64,000 nt of DNA, from the NCBI RefSeq assembly GCF_025370935.1, contig NC_133481.1:7548902-7612901 (forward strand). The letters are read 5' to 3'. The position numbers and the translations under genes were made by a program. The notes beneath the pieces are model-generated. The model saw nothing but the letters and a program-made list of their open reading frames with translations, did no database searches and was not told where the DNA came from. Positions 41,011-52,168 of the stretch are shown one piece after another; the stretch's first letter is position 1; every line of letters starts with the position of its first letter. Origin of the DNA: Choristoneura fumiferana. Its lineage: Eukaryota; Arthropoda; Insecta; Lepidoptera; Tortricidae.

Positions 41011-41475
41011 GCAGACTTAAAAAGTTAAAAATAATAGTAAGTACCTATATCTACCCAACTACTTTACTGCATGATTGATTAGGTTAGGTACCCTTCATTT
41101 CATTGCACCCATTTGATAAGTGTCAGCATGTAAGAAATCATAGAAGTTGATACGGTTATTTTTTGAATTTGTTTGAGAACATGGTAGCTTTTGCTAAATT
41201 CATTTGTTAGGCGCAGAGTGAGATTAATTTTAAGTAAAAGCAAAAGGCGATGAAAATCTTGTCAGAGTTATGTTTGATTGAAACCGACTGCAAATCTAAT
41301 AGGCTGGAAATGATGATGTTATAACTCATCCTTAGTCATATCTACTTCTTTAAAAAATACTAGGCATGTCCTATTCACAAATTTTCATCCTTTTTTGTAA
41401 TATATACTTACTTCATAAAATCAATTAATTAGGTACCTACTTGCGAAAAATATAGGCTAAAAAAATGATACAAAC

Positions 41476-41660
41476 CTCTATTCTCCCACCGCAGTGCTGT
41501 TTAATATTCTTCAATATCACTTTCAAATTGTTTTCACAACAAACGCGCGTAGACGAACTCAGGATTTATAAAATCGCACTTGAATAGCAAAGATTGCACA
41601 GATCTTATCACATTTCTACTTGAAACCAAACCGAAGTGATTCGATAAGAAATGCCGAGTG
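41476..41660 (-). promoter_or_regulatory. Candidate promoter and first untranslated exon of the secretory aminopeptidase
   Basis: Minus-strand TATAAAT (41565-41571) with a possible start about 30 bp downstream near the 'acgcgcg' patch, and a donor-like AGAG/GTTTGT at about 41475. GATA sites flank it: TGATAAGA on the minus strand (41603-41610) and 'gataag' on the plus strand (41643-41648). GATA factors drive many insect gut genes, which would suit an aminopeptidase. Inferred only from position and motifs. Confidence 0.35.
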
Positions 41661-42189
41661 GCAAATGTCCAATATAATGGCATAAAGTCCAGCGAGACTA
41701 TTACCAGTCAGGTGTTGGTGCCTTCTGGCAGATTTTATGCAATAATGGTACGTGACTTAAGGAAAATTAGTGTCGCTAGCTCAGTAATATCGCAATGAGA
41801 ACTGCCAATGCCAATACGCTCCAAGACCGAATGCGAATGTTACGAGCGAATTTTTTTCGTAACCCAAATGTGACATAATGATTATGTACAGGTAGAAAAT
41901 TGTTAGAATGTAGTAGGGAGATTTAAGTCAAATCGAAGAAGAGTTCGTGTCGAATCTGACAATGTCTTGAGATTTCACGTGCGGTAGAGGGCAAATATCA
42001 TGTTTCTTTTTTCATGACAAATACTTATACAAATTCTCACAATTTTATTATACCTACGTACTGTATATTTACTATTACTGATTTTTTATATTTGTATGAA
42101 ATACCTATGTGGCTAAATCCTGCAATCAAAAAACACAGATTAACGTGTAATTTCTCGTACACTAAAAATACGCCAATTAGTAAATTGGC
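41661..42189. other. Unassigned stretch
   Basis: No supported gene or repeat. Confidence 0.35.
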
Positions 42190-42199
42190 TCGTGTTAGT

Positions 42200-42309
42200 G
42201 TCATGTGGGGTAAATGTACGCAGTGGGTAAGTGTACGCAATGACAATTTCAGTCCAAAATGTATGTACTTGCGTACACTTACCCACTGCGTACGTTTACA
42301 CCACATGAC
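42200..42309. mobile_element. Palindromic MITE
   Basis: Arms 'gtcatgtggggtaaatgtac' + 'gcagtgggtaagtgtacgc' (42200-42240) and the inverse 'gcgtacacttacccactgcg' (42269-42309) with few mismatches and a 28-bp spacer. Confidence 0.75.
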
Positions 42310-42540
42310 TCTAGGTAGGTTAGGAAAGGGAGGTGTTGTGCTGTGCCAAATCTTAACTATGCCGTGTCTGTGGCCGTTCATTCATCACGTAAAGCGATAT
42401 TGACGATTTTTCGATTCTGTTGTGCTGTTAATAGCGTTTGTTCGATTTTTACTATGGTTGGTACAGTCAATGTCATGTCATGTCAGGAATGTACAGTCAC
42501 TATCACCAGTTTCAGTGTTTTACGCTAAGTGTACTTAGTT

Positions 42541-42879
42541 GTGATAAAATATACTTCACTAGCTCATAATGATTATTCTTGCAAAATCTTCAAAATATAT
42601 CAACTTAAAACTATTAACTAGCTTTTAAAAATATATAATTGCTCTTATTGTCTTTGCTAAAAAAAAAACACTTAAAAAAAGGTCATTACGTAGAAAAAAA
42701 TTTAACCGACTCCAAAAACAACAGAAAATAACTATAGTTTATATAGTTTATTGAAAAAATAAATAAAGAAAATTCAATCCTATGCAGCCATCGCGTGGTA
42801 CTCGGTCGTGGAAGAGTAAAAGAGGAAGCTACTCGATGCCCCGTATTATAGTCGCTATATATGCAAAGTAGCTATCATT
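42541..42879. other. Unassigned stretch
   Basis: AT-rich with A runs; nothing recognised. Confidence 0.35.
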
Positions 42880-43250
42880 GAAGCTGCGTAACTACGTGCG
42901 TAATACGTCATTGCTCGGCACCTGGGCGTAGAACCTCTGGGCCAGTTCATCTGCAGCCTCACCACCTGGAGTCGGACGATCGAGCGAACAGGTCACGCTT
43001 TCGCCACTTGTGCGAGCTAGCGCCTTACCACTGCCAGCCACCCGACAGGAAGAGATTGCTGCGTGACTTTACAGCCACCACATCACTACACAGTCTGCCA
43101 CTCCGACAGCTGGATACTGGATGCGGTCCTCCTTGCGCCGGCTGATATCGTTCGCTGGACCTCCCCGAACGGGATCCCATCCGGTGGGCTTGATCTCGCT
43201 GGCGGTTCAAGAAAACCCAGACGCGACACCAATGAGGCCAACTGGCCTTA
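42880..43250 (-). other. GC-rich block of unknown origin
   Basis: Sharp GC rise against AT-rich flanks. On the minus strand, a frame ends at about 42900 with residues such as ADELAQRFYAQVPSNDVL before TAG, and an adjacent frame has SRLGFLEPP and DGIPFGEVQ. Stops separate them. It looks like worn coding sequence of a retrotransposon or retrocopy, but no family was recognised. Confidence 0.35.
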
Positions 43251-43318
43251 TAACCATCAACACGGCCGTTTTTGTGTTTGGCGTATAAAATCGCCGAAAG
43301 GGGCAATGCCCAGGGGGG

Positions 43319-43447
43319 TTACTACGAAATTCGAAAATCGAAGTTCGTATCGTATCGCCCCTCTCTCTCACTCTCGTATTAAATAATATTAGCGTCAGCG
43401 GGACGGCAATTAAGATACGAAGTTCCAATTTTTCACTTCGTAGTATA
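43319..43447. mobile_element. Palindromic MITE
   Basis: 'ctacgaaattcgaaaatcg' + 'aagttcgtatc' on the left and the imperfect inverse 'gatacgaagttccaattt' + 'cacttcgtag' on the right. About 77% arm matching. Centre: 'cccctctctctcactctcg'. Confidence 0.6.
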
Positions 43448-43504
43448 GAGCCTGTATACCCCCTTTGAGGGGACGAGATGACACCCCAGGCTTTTAAATT
43501 CAAA

Positions 43505-44019
43505 TATATATATTTATTATTTTCTTTAACAAATGAAGATTAGATTAGATTCGGCGGTATAAGTCAAATTTACAGTGTACATTTTTATTGTTTTTTTTTT
43601 TTTTTTTTACCCTTATATTTAAATTCGTAATAATTCTTCAATAAACAACACAATATTTTTATTCAATAACAATTTCAGAAATTTTGTTAAGATTTCACAC
43701 TTGAAAAAAGTGCATTTTTAAATTGCGTCATTAATTTTATTACAGACTCTTATACTCGTATACAGCATAATTACTCGTATGTATACCTATGTAACACGTG
43801 TCAGCTTATAACTTATAACAATTAATGTTTTAGGCACGTCTAAAGATTAGGTTACCTACCTATGTCTTTTGTGGAGTGGAATTATTTTGACTTTCAATTA
43901 AATTTTCACTGGTTACGAATATACCCTTCCTTTAGTTTAGATCATTATTTTACTATTTTGTTATTATGTTTTATTTCTTGAACATTTATGAAAGATCTTA
44001 CGCGAAGCCTCTATTCATT
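43505..44019. other. Unassigned AT-rich stretch
   Basis: A T run at 43591-43608 and no coding signal. Confidence 0.35.
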
Positions 44020-44598
44020 TTTAGGGTTTCGCGGTCATACAAGGAACCCTTATAGTTTCGCCATGTCCGTCTATCCGTCAGTCCGCGGCTTAGCTTAGAG
44101 ACTGTTAGTGCTAGAAAGCTGTAATTGCACATGTTTACCACGTAAAGAAATAGGAAAATAAAATGTTGATAACAAAAATTTTGGGTAGGTAAGTACCTCA
44201 TCTACACGTAAAGTGGGTTTGATTTCTTTATCTCCTCTAAACACATATTGTGAGATAGGTATCGTTGGATAGGTCTTTCAAAAACATTATAGGTTTTAAT
44301 TTCTCGATTTAAGGTTCCCTTTTTAAACTATTAGGCTTTAAAGTGCTAATTTTTGTTAGAGGCATAAGTGTCCCCCCCCTCCACTAGTTAAATGTTGGCT
44401 TTCAAAATTTGAAAATAATCATGATGATAGTAATGAATAATAATGAATTTAAAAGGAAAATTATCACAACATGGAAGGTTTTACAAGTCAACAAGTAAAT
44501 AGTCGATCGAAACTTTTTTATTGAATGTTTGCCGCATATTAGACTTACCGTAACCCTACACGCGTGGCTCGACACGCACTTGACCGGTTTTTTTTTAA
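44020..44598 (-). repeat. Repeat H copy, reversed
   Basis: 'aaggaacccttatagtttcg', 'catgtccgtctatccgtc' and, at the far end, 'gacacgcacttgaccggttt' mirror the ends of 9118-9730. The middle has diverged. Confidence 0.55.
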
Positions 44599-45130
44599 TA
44601 AAATAACTATTAAGTTTTTGTGTGTAGGTATTTCTAAGTAGATAATGTTTTTTAATGGAAATAATGAAACAATAATGCAATTAGTGTCACACTTTATTAA
44701 AATAAATAATAAGTTAAATAATAAATTAAACTTACACTAATTATTTACAAATGCTTAAGAAATAATGAAATGACTACCTATCATGTGGTGACATTAAAGC
44801 CGATGTACACATAATATTTTATACGGGAATTTCTCTTAAGTAGGTACTTAATAAGCCACTGCCTAATTTCAAAAACATATATGTATGAAATAATACTTGT
44901 AATAATACATAAGCTCAAGTAGCAACGGACTACAAAAACACAGGTTTGTTGAAACACATGTATTCCTACAATCCTAGGAGATATCCTAGGGGGCTAGAAC
45001 TGTTAGATAACTTACGAGTAATAGCCAGGCCACTGTTCTCCAGAGTAAGTATATTTTAGCGATTCAATATAATGTAAGTAGGTTTACTTAAGGCAATCTG
45101 ATGGATACATATATGTCTGTAATCGAACGT
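44599..45130. other. Unassigned stretch
   Basis: No supported gene. Confidence 0.35.
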
Positions 45131-45232
45131 ACGGTCGGCTCCCTAACTTATAGTCCACTAAGTATCCACTTTTTCATACTAGTTGCATATAGAAAAGTGG
45201 ATACCTACTTAGGTATGTTAGGGCACCGACTG
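45131..45232. mobile_element. Palindromic MITE
   Basis: 'cggtcggctccctaac' + 'agtatccactttt' and the inverse 'aaaagtggatacctacttag' + 'gttagggcaccgactg'. Confidence 0.65.
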
Positions 45233-46304
45233 TGGGTGTAGGTTCAATCAAACTTCAAAAAATTGGACACTTGAAGATATATTATACATCTGGACTCCAA
45301 ATTACCTAACAAAGTTTTCTTACATAAAGAAACTGCGAACAAAGAAGGCATTTAAAGCTATAACAAGTAGAGCATGTCATGCGAATGATCGAGATTCACG
45401 ACCGTTTTGAAAAAACGTAAGTCGCTACCACGACTGCAACCGTTTTTTGTTATAGATTCCACAATGAGCACACAAAGAAAAAAGTATTTTTGTGACCTTG
45501 GACGGTAAAGAAAGTGGAAACTTTTTGATCTGACCTTCTTTCTGTAGGCCGGAGACCAATAAGAATTCAAATTTCTGTAGATTATTTTAGGAATATTTAA
45601 TGAAGTTCTCTCTTGACTCTTTAATGAAGTTCTCGAATAAAGTTAGATTATTGCCTACTATCACTATATCAGCAGGCTGCAGGTACGTACTCGTATCGTA
45701 CATAATTAGAAAGTTACGATAGACGAAGCTTTTAATAAAATTACAATCACGTGGCCCGGACAGTGACCTGCAAAGAGCTCAAGTCAGATCATTAGGTACA
45801 GTTGCTACCACTCTTAATTGTCCATTTATAAACATTATCACAACGTGACAAGGTGTATTAATGGTTATTCAAGGTTGTTGTCGACTAAGTATACGTGATT
45901 AAATAGCAAATTTACTGAATGTTTATATCGTTTGGCGCTCATATACCTACTAGTATCTGAGTCCATCATACATATTTATGTTAGGTAAGTACTTACATAT
46001 GTATACGTAATTTTAAGTATAGATTGGTAAAAATGCCTCGTGAAATTAGAGCTTAAAACCGGTCTGAGTGGAGCCTATGTCCAGCAGCGAACGTCTTTCG
46101 GCTGACATGATGATGTTGTTTTGATTAAATTTAGTTAATTACCTAAACCTTCAAGTTCCTACAGTGTAACGCCTTTATAAACATAATTACTGACATAAAT
46201 AGATCTTTAAAGCCTCTCTTCAAGTTCATTAACAAACCTAACACATTGTATTGTATGCATCAGGTTACGGATTAAAGTAGCAAGGTTTATGCTTATATTA
46301 CATT
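45233..46304. other. Unassigned stretch
   Basis: No supported gene. A repeat piece at 46067-46115 ('ggagcctatgtccagcagcg' then GATGATG) is related to 29340-29415. Confidence 0.35.
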
Positions 46305-46462
46305 TCGACGCTTGAAAGGAGAAATTGACTAAGCGACATTTTTTTAAGATAGTGAGTTATATACATATTTCGAATAAGTAAAATTTACTGATTCCAAACA
46401 TGTATATACCTCACATCCTTAATAAAAATGTCGCTTAGTCAATTTCTCCTTTCAAGCGTCGA
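46305..46462. mobile_element. MITE with a perfect 39-bp inverted repeat
   Basis: Left arm 46305-46343 ('tcgacgcttgaaaggagaaa' onwards) is an exact inverse of 46424-46462. Partial pairing continues inward ('gtgagttatatacat' / 'atgtatatacctcac'), so the whole ~158 bp can fold. No mismatch in 39 bp indicates youth or constraint. Confidence 0.85.
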
Positions 46463-46628
46463 TTTGTATGATTAATGTAATAAGTACACAAAATCAAATC
46501 AAATTTCTTCTTTAGGTACGATGTTATGACAAAAAACTTACGAATTGGCCTATATTATATAGCAACCTGGTGTTATTTACGCTACAATTTACAAGGTAAC
46601 ACTACACACACGCACAAACATCACGCCT

Positions 46629-46734
46629 GTACCACTACCATGAGTTTTCAGTGACCGTACTCGATAGCGATACATACAAATAATTTACGCCGTCGCTATC
46701 GAGTACGGTCACTGTAAACTCATGGTAGTGGTAC
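46629..46734. mobile_element. MITE with nearly perfect ~42-bp inverted repeat
   Basis: 'gtaccactaccatgagtttt' + 'cagtgaccgtactcgatagc' (46629-46668) and inverse 'gctatcgagtacggtcactg' + 'aaactcatggtagtggtac' (46695-46734), one mismatch or so, short spacer. Confidence 0.82.
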
Positions 46735-47203
46735 TGTATTCCCAAATGGGGTTGGCAGAGCACACGAAACGTTACCGCTTCAACAACAACAACAAACCAC
46801 ACAACAAGCTAACAGTTTAGTTTATATTCAACCCTCACAATTAATGTACGTACCTATGTAATTATTAACAAACACACATTTTTCTTATACGGTTTCCTTT
46901 GCCGTTTAGATAAGTATTGCATGCAACTGAATCAATTCAAATTATAATCATTTGGCATATTTTCTACGGTATATAAACAATAAATACTATTTCACCTTCG
47001 GAAGCTCATCAAAGGTTTTGGAATCTATAGGTATCTCTTCAAAAATCTATTTGGTGAATCATTAAAAGCTCTATAATTTTTTGGGTTGAAGATGTAAGCT
47101 TCTTAGCTAATGAATTTTGCTTGGGGCTCCGAAGCTTTTCATAAGAAGTACAATATCTATTTGAGGAGCGCATGAAATAACAGTCAATGCCTCCATTAGT
47201 CCT
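46735..47203. other. 3' side of the Osiris-like gene
   Basis: AT-rich. No clear polyadenylation signal was singled out and no other gene is supported. Confidence 0.35.
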
Positions 47204-50200
47204 TCAATTAACGTAAGCTCCGTACTCCTCCATGTCGCCATGGTAACCGTAGTGAACATCCGCTACTTGTCCATCCCTTCCTTTAAAGGTATTATGATTT
47301 CTAAATGCATTGAACAGAATTAAAGCCAGTGCTAGTTTACCGACCATCATAGACTTGAACAACATGAATTTGAGCATGCTCAGGAACATCGGGACGATTG
47401 TTGACTGGATCAGGAAGGGCATTATAAACATTGGCAAGATGCGCTCCATTAGCTTCTTTTGTTTACCGCGACCTGTAAAAAACAAATGAACATGTAAAAG
47501 TTGCTTACATATTTGACGTTCAAAGAATTTTAATCCGCAACCACTGTTATGACGCAACCAAAATAAAAGTGAAAATATTTTTTTACGTAAATATTCAAAC
47601 GAAAATAACCTTACACTATGTAAGTACAATATGCTTTGGAACAGGGCTCTGTTAACACTGGATATCCATAGATACCTACAAATTTGTACAGAAGATAACT
47701 CACTTAGCCGGTTTTTCCTAGTTATAATTCAACAATCCTATTTATTTACCAAGTTTATTGAAGCTTAAAAACTCTATTATAGAGAGATTCAATTTCGTAT
47801 TTAAAATGTGAAACGATACTCAAAAGCAGCTAGCACGTGGGCACGTTAGATAACGCGTTTGGCAACAGGGCTGTAATTTAAACAAATCATCTTGCTACTA
47901 CTCGACCATGGTGATTGCTACTTAGTGTAAAGTTAACAAACAGCTGCGACCACGCCGCAGACGTCGCAGTCCATTATTTCATGCATTTTTTAAATCTAAT
48001 CATAGACTTCCGCAAAGTGATATCAGAATCTATATTCCGCAGTTACCAAAAGCGTTCGGTGCTAAGCTAGCGTGTTACCTAATGTGCGTTTTGTAGCACG
48101 TCGTACAATTTGTAAAATAGGAGTTTAAATAGCATTATTATCGTGATAATTAAGGAATGGTTGGCACGTTGCATTCACTTTCCTTGCTCAAGATGGTTGT
48201 TCGATTTAATGAGCGTTCGTCATGCTTATCGGCCGGTGGCAGAAACAATGTCTCGCTGCTCTGATTGTTTGTACGTGCTCACACATCGGAAATTTCTCTA
48301 CTTTCACGCAACCAAAATCGTGGTTTGTTTGTAAAGGAGCTAATTTAACATAATTCCGTTCAGTGTTGCCAATTTAGCGATTTTGTCGCTAGAAGTGACG
48401 ACTTTTGCTTAAGTCTTAGCGACCAAAATATAGTTTTGACGACAAAAATGGTTTAGCGACTTATCTGGCGACATTTGGTATACAAATTCAAATAAATCTA
48501 GGACCAATAATGGATACATTTTTTTTCAACTCAACACAATATAATGCTAAGAGATCTATATGGAAAGCGACAAACGCGCTTGCGCACCAAATTCAAACTT
48601 TATTTAATTTAAGCTCTATTTGTATATGCTCTAACTTTAGCTATTTAAAAAACAAACAAATCAAGACATCCAATTTTCTTTCATACTATCTAAATTTTAC
48701 ATTTATTTGTTTTAAAAACTCTAGCTTTAATTGAATGAAAAACTTTTTTCATCACACTTGCTCGTAAACAGTGTCGAAACATGCAGGCTACCTTGGTTGC
48801 AACCCCCCAAATAAAACCCTCGACTTTAATGTGCTTGTCATGAAACCCGTGGTCGGTAAATGAGTCATTGCGCGTACAAATTTTCTTTTCATGAAGCCCA
48901 AGGTCGGTAAATGAGTCCGTGCCCGTACATAGGTACTGCTGCGCCATGCGCGCGCTGCTGCAGGACCACATGCACACGCACGCTGCGGCGCGCTTAGGGA
49001 GGGGGGAGGTAGAGGGCGGCGCTGCTAAGAGCGCAGCCTAAGGTATCGCCAATATTTGGAAGAATTATACTTATTTTTTCTTTTAGAAATATAAAGTTTT
49101 ACTCGCAAATGTGATGAAAAACTTTGTATGTCGCACGGGCGGTACTAGAATTACGAACATCGACTCATTAAAGCCCTCAGTCTTCGACTTCGGGCTTCTA
49201 ATAGACTCTCGTTCGTAATTCCTTATTTACCGCCCTTAAGACACAATGTACTATTTCAGTGAATTCGAAAATCTTCTTATTTGTTGTTTTTTTTTAAATC
49301 CCAACTTTTCAGACCACCAGTACTCTCTTGTGTCTCTCCCACACAAAATCTGGTGCGTGGAATTAATTTTAGCGACTTTCTAGCGACTTTTGATTTTGAG
49401 TCTAGCAACTCAAGTTGCTAGGATTTGGCAACACTGATTTCGTTGTCCTTAATACCTACTACTTTCAACAACATGCACTAATATGGAACGGTAGCGTATT
49501 TTGTAGTGCTTTTGTTTCCTGTAGTGTTTCCCATATGCCGTCCACATGGTCGCGACCCAGTACCGGGCCATCACAATAAAATACCGGGTCGCAACATTTC
49601 CGCCTTGTTTTAAAAATAATACCTACTACGACCGACGCATCGTAAATATTCGTAAAAGTAAATCGTAAAAATATTAAGTGGGTCACAAAGGGGCAGTGTG
49701 CAATTACCGGGCCATGGCAGAACAATGTTTGGGAAACACTGGTATAGACTAGTTAGAAGAGAAAGCGAATCCTTTCCTTACTAATACTATAAATGCGGAA
49801 GCATCCCTTCCTGTTCCTCTGTCCTGTCTGTCATCTCACCTCTTCACGCTTATATACCACAGAACTAATTATGATTTTATTTATAGAGAAAGATTGTGAC
49901 TCTGGAAAGGATAGTTTTTATCCCCGATAGTTGCATAGGTTTCCACGGTTTGATGACAATCAAATTCGCAGTCGTGAGCAAAAGCTTGTATCAAGTATTT
50001 TGATCTTTAAGAATAAAATGACATAAAAATATTATTAAATTGTGATGAATATTATACTCGTAAATTGTACTTGTATGCAAATAAATTGCTAGAGTTATTT
50101 TATTTCGGTGAAAAGTCAACAAAGTTTTGATAACTTTGCAATGTAAGCACATAGACCGAAAATGATCTACAAAGCAATTTTAGTTACACAGTTACACTAG

Positions 50201-52168
50201 GCCACCCACGTCTTCATTAATAAACTAGCAATTACGTTCAGTTGGTAAATATGACCGGGCAGCGTACTGATTGACCGGTCTGTGTTCAAAACAATGTCAA
50301 CAATATATTTAAAAGCTTTTAATGTGAACAAGATAAGTTTTATTAAAAAATTTCGTTCCTAAAAAGTAACTATAATTTTTTGTTACATATTGTACTTGCT
50401 TTAAATAATTTATTGAATCAGGCGTTACTTTGCGGAGGTCCATATCAATGACTATCAATGACAATGATTTCGTGGGTAGTTATGTTTTGTTTGAGAAAAA
50501 ATATAGGTGGGTACTTAGGGAGTTACAGTGACAAATTAAAACGTATGTTGTGGTTTGTTAGTCTAACATCTGGTAGCATGGTGTAAGGTTGTGCTGCTCT
50601 GAAGATGAGCTCTGGTTGAGTTCGAAACGCGTCAGTGTAGTATGATGGTGGTGATAGATGGGTTTGTGTGATTTGTGTATGTTTTTACAGTGTGAAGGGG
50701 AGCAACTGCATGAACACGCATATATATATTGCATAAACTTTATAGCTATCATAAGGTCGCGGGTGAGCAAAGAAATTCTTTTAGTTCATTGTACTTGCTT
50801 TGTCATTCAATTTATATTACGTGTATCAAATTTCAAGTCTATCAGACTACTAGAAGTTGATCAAAATTAACTTGTTAAATTTGATACAAAAAACGAATAA
50901 TACGTAGGTAGCAAACTTATATAAAAGCCTATAACAAAATGTAAATAAAAAAAATTAGGTAAGTACAATCCGTGAGCTCTTCGGGTTTCGGGGGAAATCG
51001 GAAGGATTCGTTAGTAGAAAATGACAAATTGTTTTTTGACTTAGTTGCAATCCATCGCGCGAAGAGTGCACTCGTTGTGTTTTCATTGATTTATATATAG
51101 TACAGTTAAAACCACCACTTACATAATTTATTTAGTTTGTTACTTTTTGGCAATTGATTTCCATGACGAGTCAACTGAAACAGAGTATTTCTGTAAATAG
51201 CCAATCACGGGAAATTGTTTAAAATGTTATAAATGTTTTGTAAAGAAGCTGAAAGTTTTGAGAAAAGTGTTGATCGTAAAAATATTTTAATGAGGTCAAG
51301 ACCGAGTTATAGAAGCAACGGGGATATCGAAAAGTACATTCAAAAAATATTAAACGAAAGCAGATCAAAAAGTAGATACAGTTAACAACAGCTCTATACT
51401 TCCAAATAAAAGTAGTGTGTTAAGGCGGGGTGTTCTCAAATTAAATTAACGATGGAAGAATTCGAAAATACTGATTTTGTTTTATTTGTATCATGACAAA
51501 AAGTCATATTGTAAGTATTAAAGTTAGAAAAATTACAAGCGTAATATTATGACAGTAAGGTTTATTTTGTACTGATGGTTATTCTTAACATAACTTTTTA
51601 CTGTAACTTTGAAAAGTTTTGCAAGTTTATAACAGAACAGAACCACAAATCACGATCACTTTCATCGTCAATACCCGAAGCATGCTTCTAAAATTCGATG
51701 GTTTTTTATGAGCTCACGGAGTGTACTTGTTCGAGGAATACTTCCGTACAACTGTAAAAACTGCATCGGAATATTGAATTATCTCTGGAAAATGTTGATT
51801 TCCGTGGGCACGCATAGTTATAAATTGCAATGCAAATCCGCACTGTTCCGTGTTCCGTTTCCCTATCAATCTATCCGTGGCAGTCAATTTGATCCAGATC
51901 TATCGAACCCTTTAAGTTAGGCTTTATAGAATAAATTAACTTTGTACGCACCTTCACTCGTCCTCTTGATTGTGTCGATTTCGAAGGAGATCAATTTGTT
52001 TTCAGTCTTATTCGTACCCTCCGCCATCGGTACATGCATGGTGACGCCATCGAAAAGTTCAATTTTTTTTTCGGCACTTTCGTAAGCGATATCTCGTGGT
52101 GAACCAGCTTGGGCCCACGCCGTGAGTAAAAACAACACGAGGCAAAGAAACGTGCGCTGTGCGCCCAT
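47204..52168 (-). CDS. Osiris-like protein (DUF1676), two exons
   Basis: Exon 1 52168-51952 (217 nt), intron 51951-47473, exon 2 47472-47204. ATG 52168 was chosen because the residues that follow form a signal peptide (FLCLVLFLLTAWAQA); an upstream GTG frame adds nothing. The donor AG/GTGCGT and acceptor TTACAG/G join phase 1 to give SEGRGKQKK, the basic 'EGRGKKKK' motif that precedes the hydrophobic domain in Osiris proteins. Exon 1 carries IELFDGVTMHV, like the Osiris 'LxxGV' segment; exon 2 carries a Met-rich hydrophobic stretch (ILPMFIMPFLIQST, MLKFMLFKSMMVGKLALALI) and a tyrosine-rich tail ending EEYGAYVN. The product is 161 residues, shorter than typical Osiris proteins (usually well over 200), and it lacks the N-terminal two-cysteine region. 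Family members act in the endomembrane system of cuticle-secreting cells. Confidence 0.82.
48361..49436. mobile_element. Non-autonomous hAT-like element in the Osiris intron
   Basis: Tips 'cagtgttgccaa' and 'ttggcaacactg' are perfect 12-bp inverses. They are flanked by 'attccgtt' (48353-48360) and 'atttcgtt' (49437-49444), an 8-bp target duplication with one mismatch. Subterminal regions repeat 'tagcgac' words ('ttagcgact', 'ctagcgactttt') in both ends, as expected for transposase-binding repeats. The centre (48730-49250) has its own inverted ends ('catcacacttgctcg' / 'ctcgcaaatgtgatg') and a GC-rich core, so a second element is nested inside. Confidence 0.85.
50395..50790 (+). repeat. Dispersed repeat L, copy 1
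   Basis: 'ggcgttactttgcggaggtc', 'gagttcgaaacgcgtcagtg', 'gatagatgggtttgtgtgat' and 'gcatgaacacgcatat'. Copy 2 is at 60335-60570 with a similar but shorter centre. No coding frame. Confidence 0.65.
50791..51951. other. Rest of the Osiris intron
   Basis: No further exon or repeat could be supported. Confidence 0.4.

Noticed and set aside
43025..43503. Open frames on both strands of about 93-107 codons
   Set aside because: They overlap each other and run across a palindromic MITE and the GC-rich block; none continues as a recognised domain.
48510..48977. Frames of 74 and 95 codons inside the hAT-like element
   Set aside because: No transposase motifs; the frames cross the border of a nested element, so they are chance.
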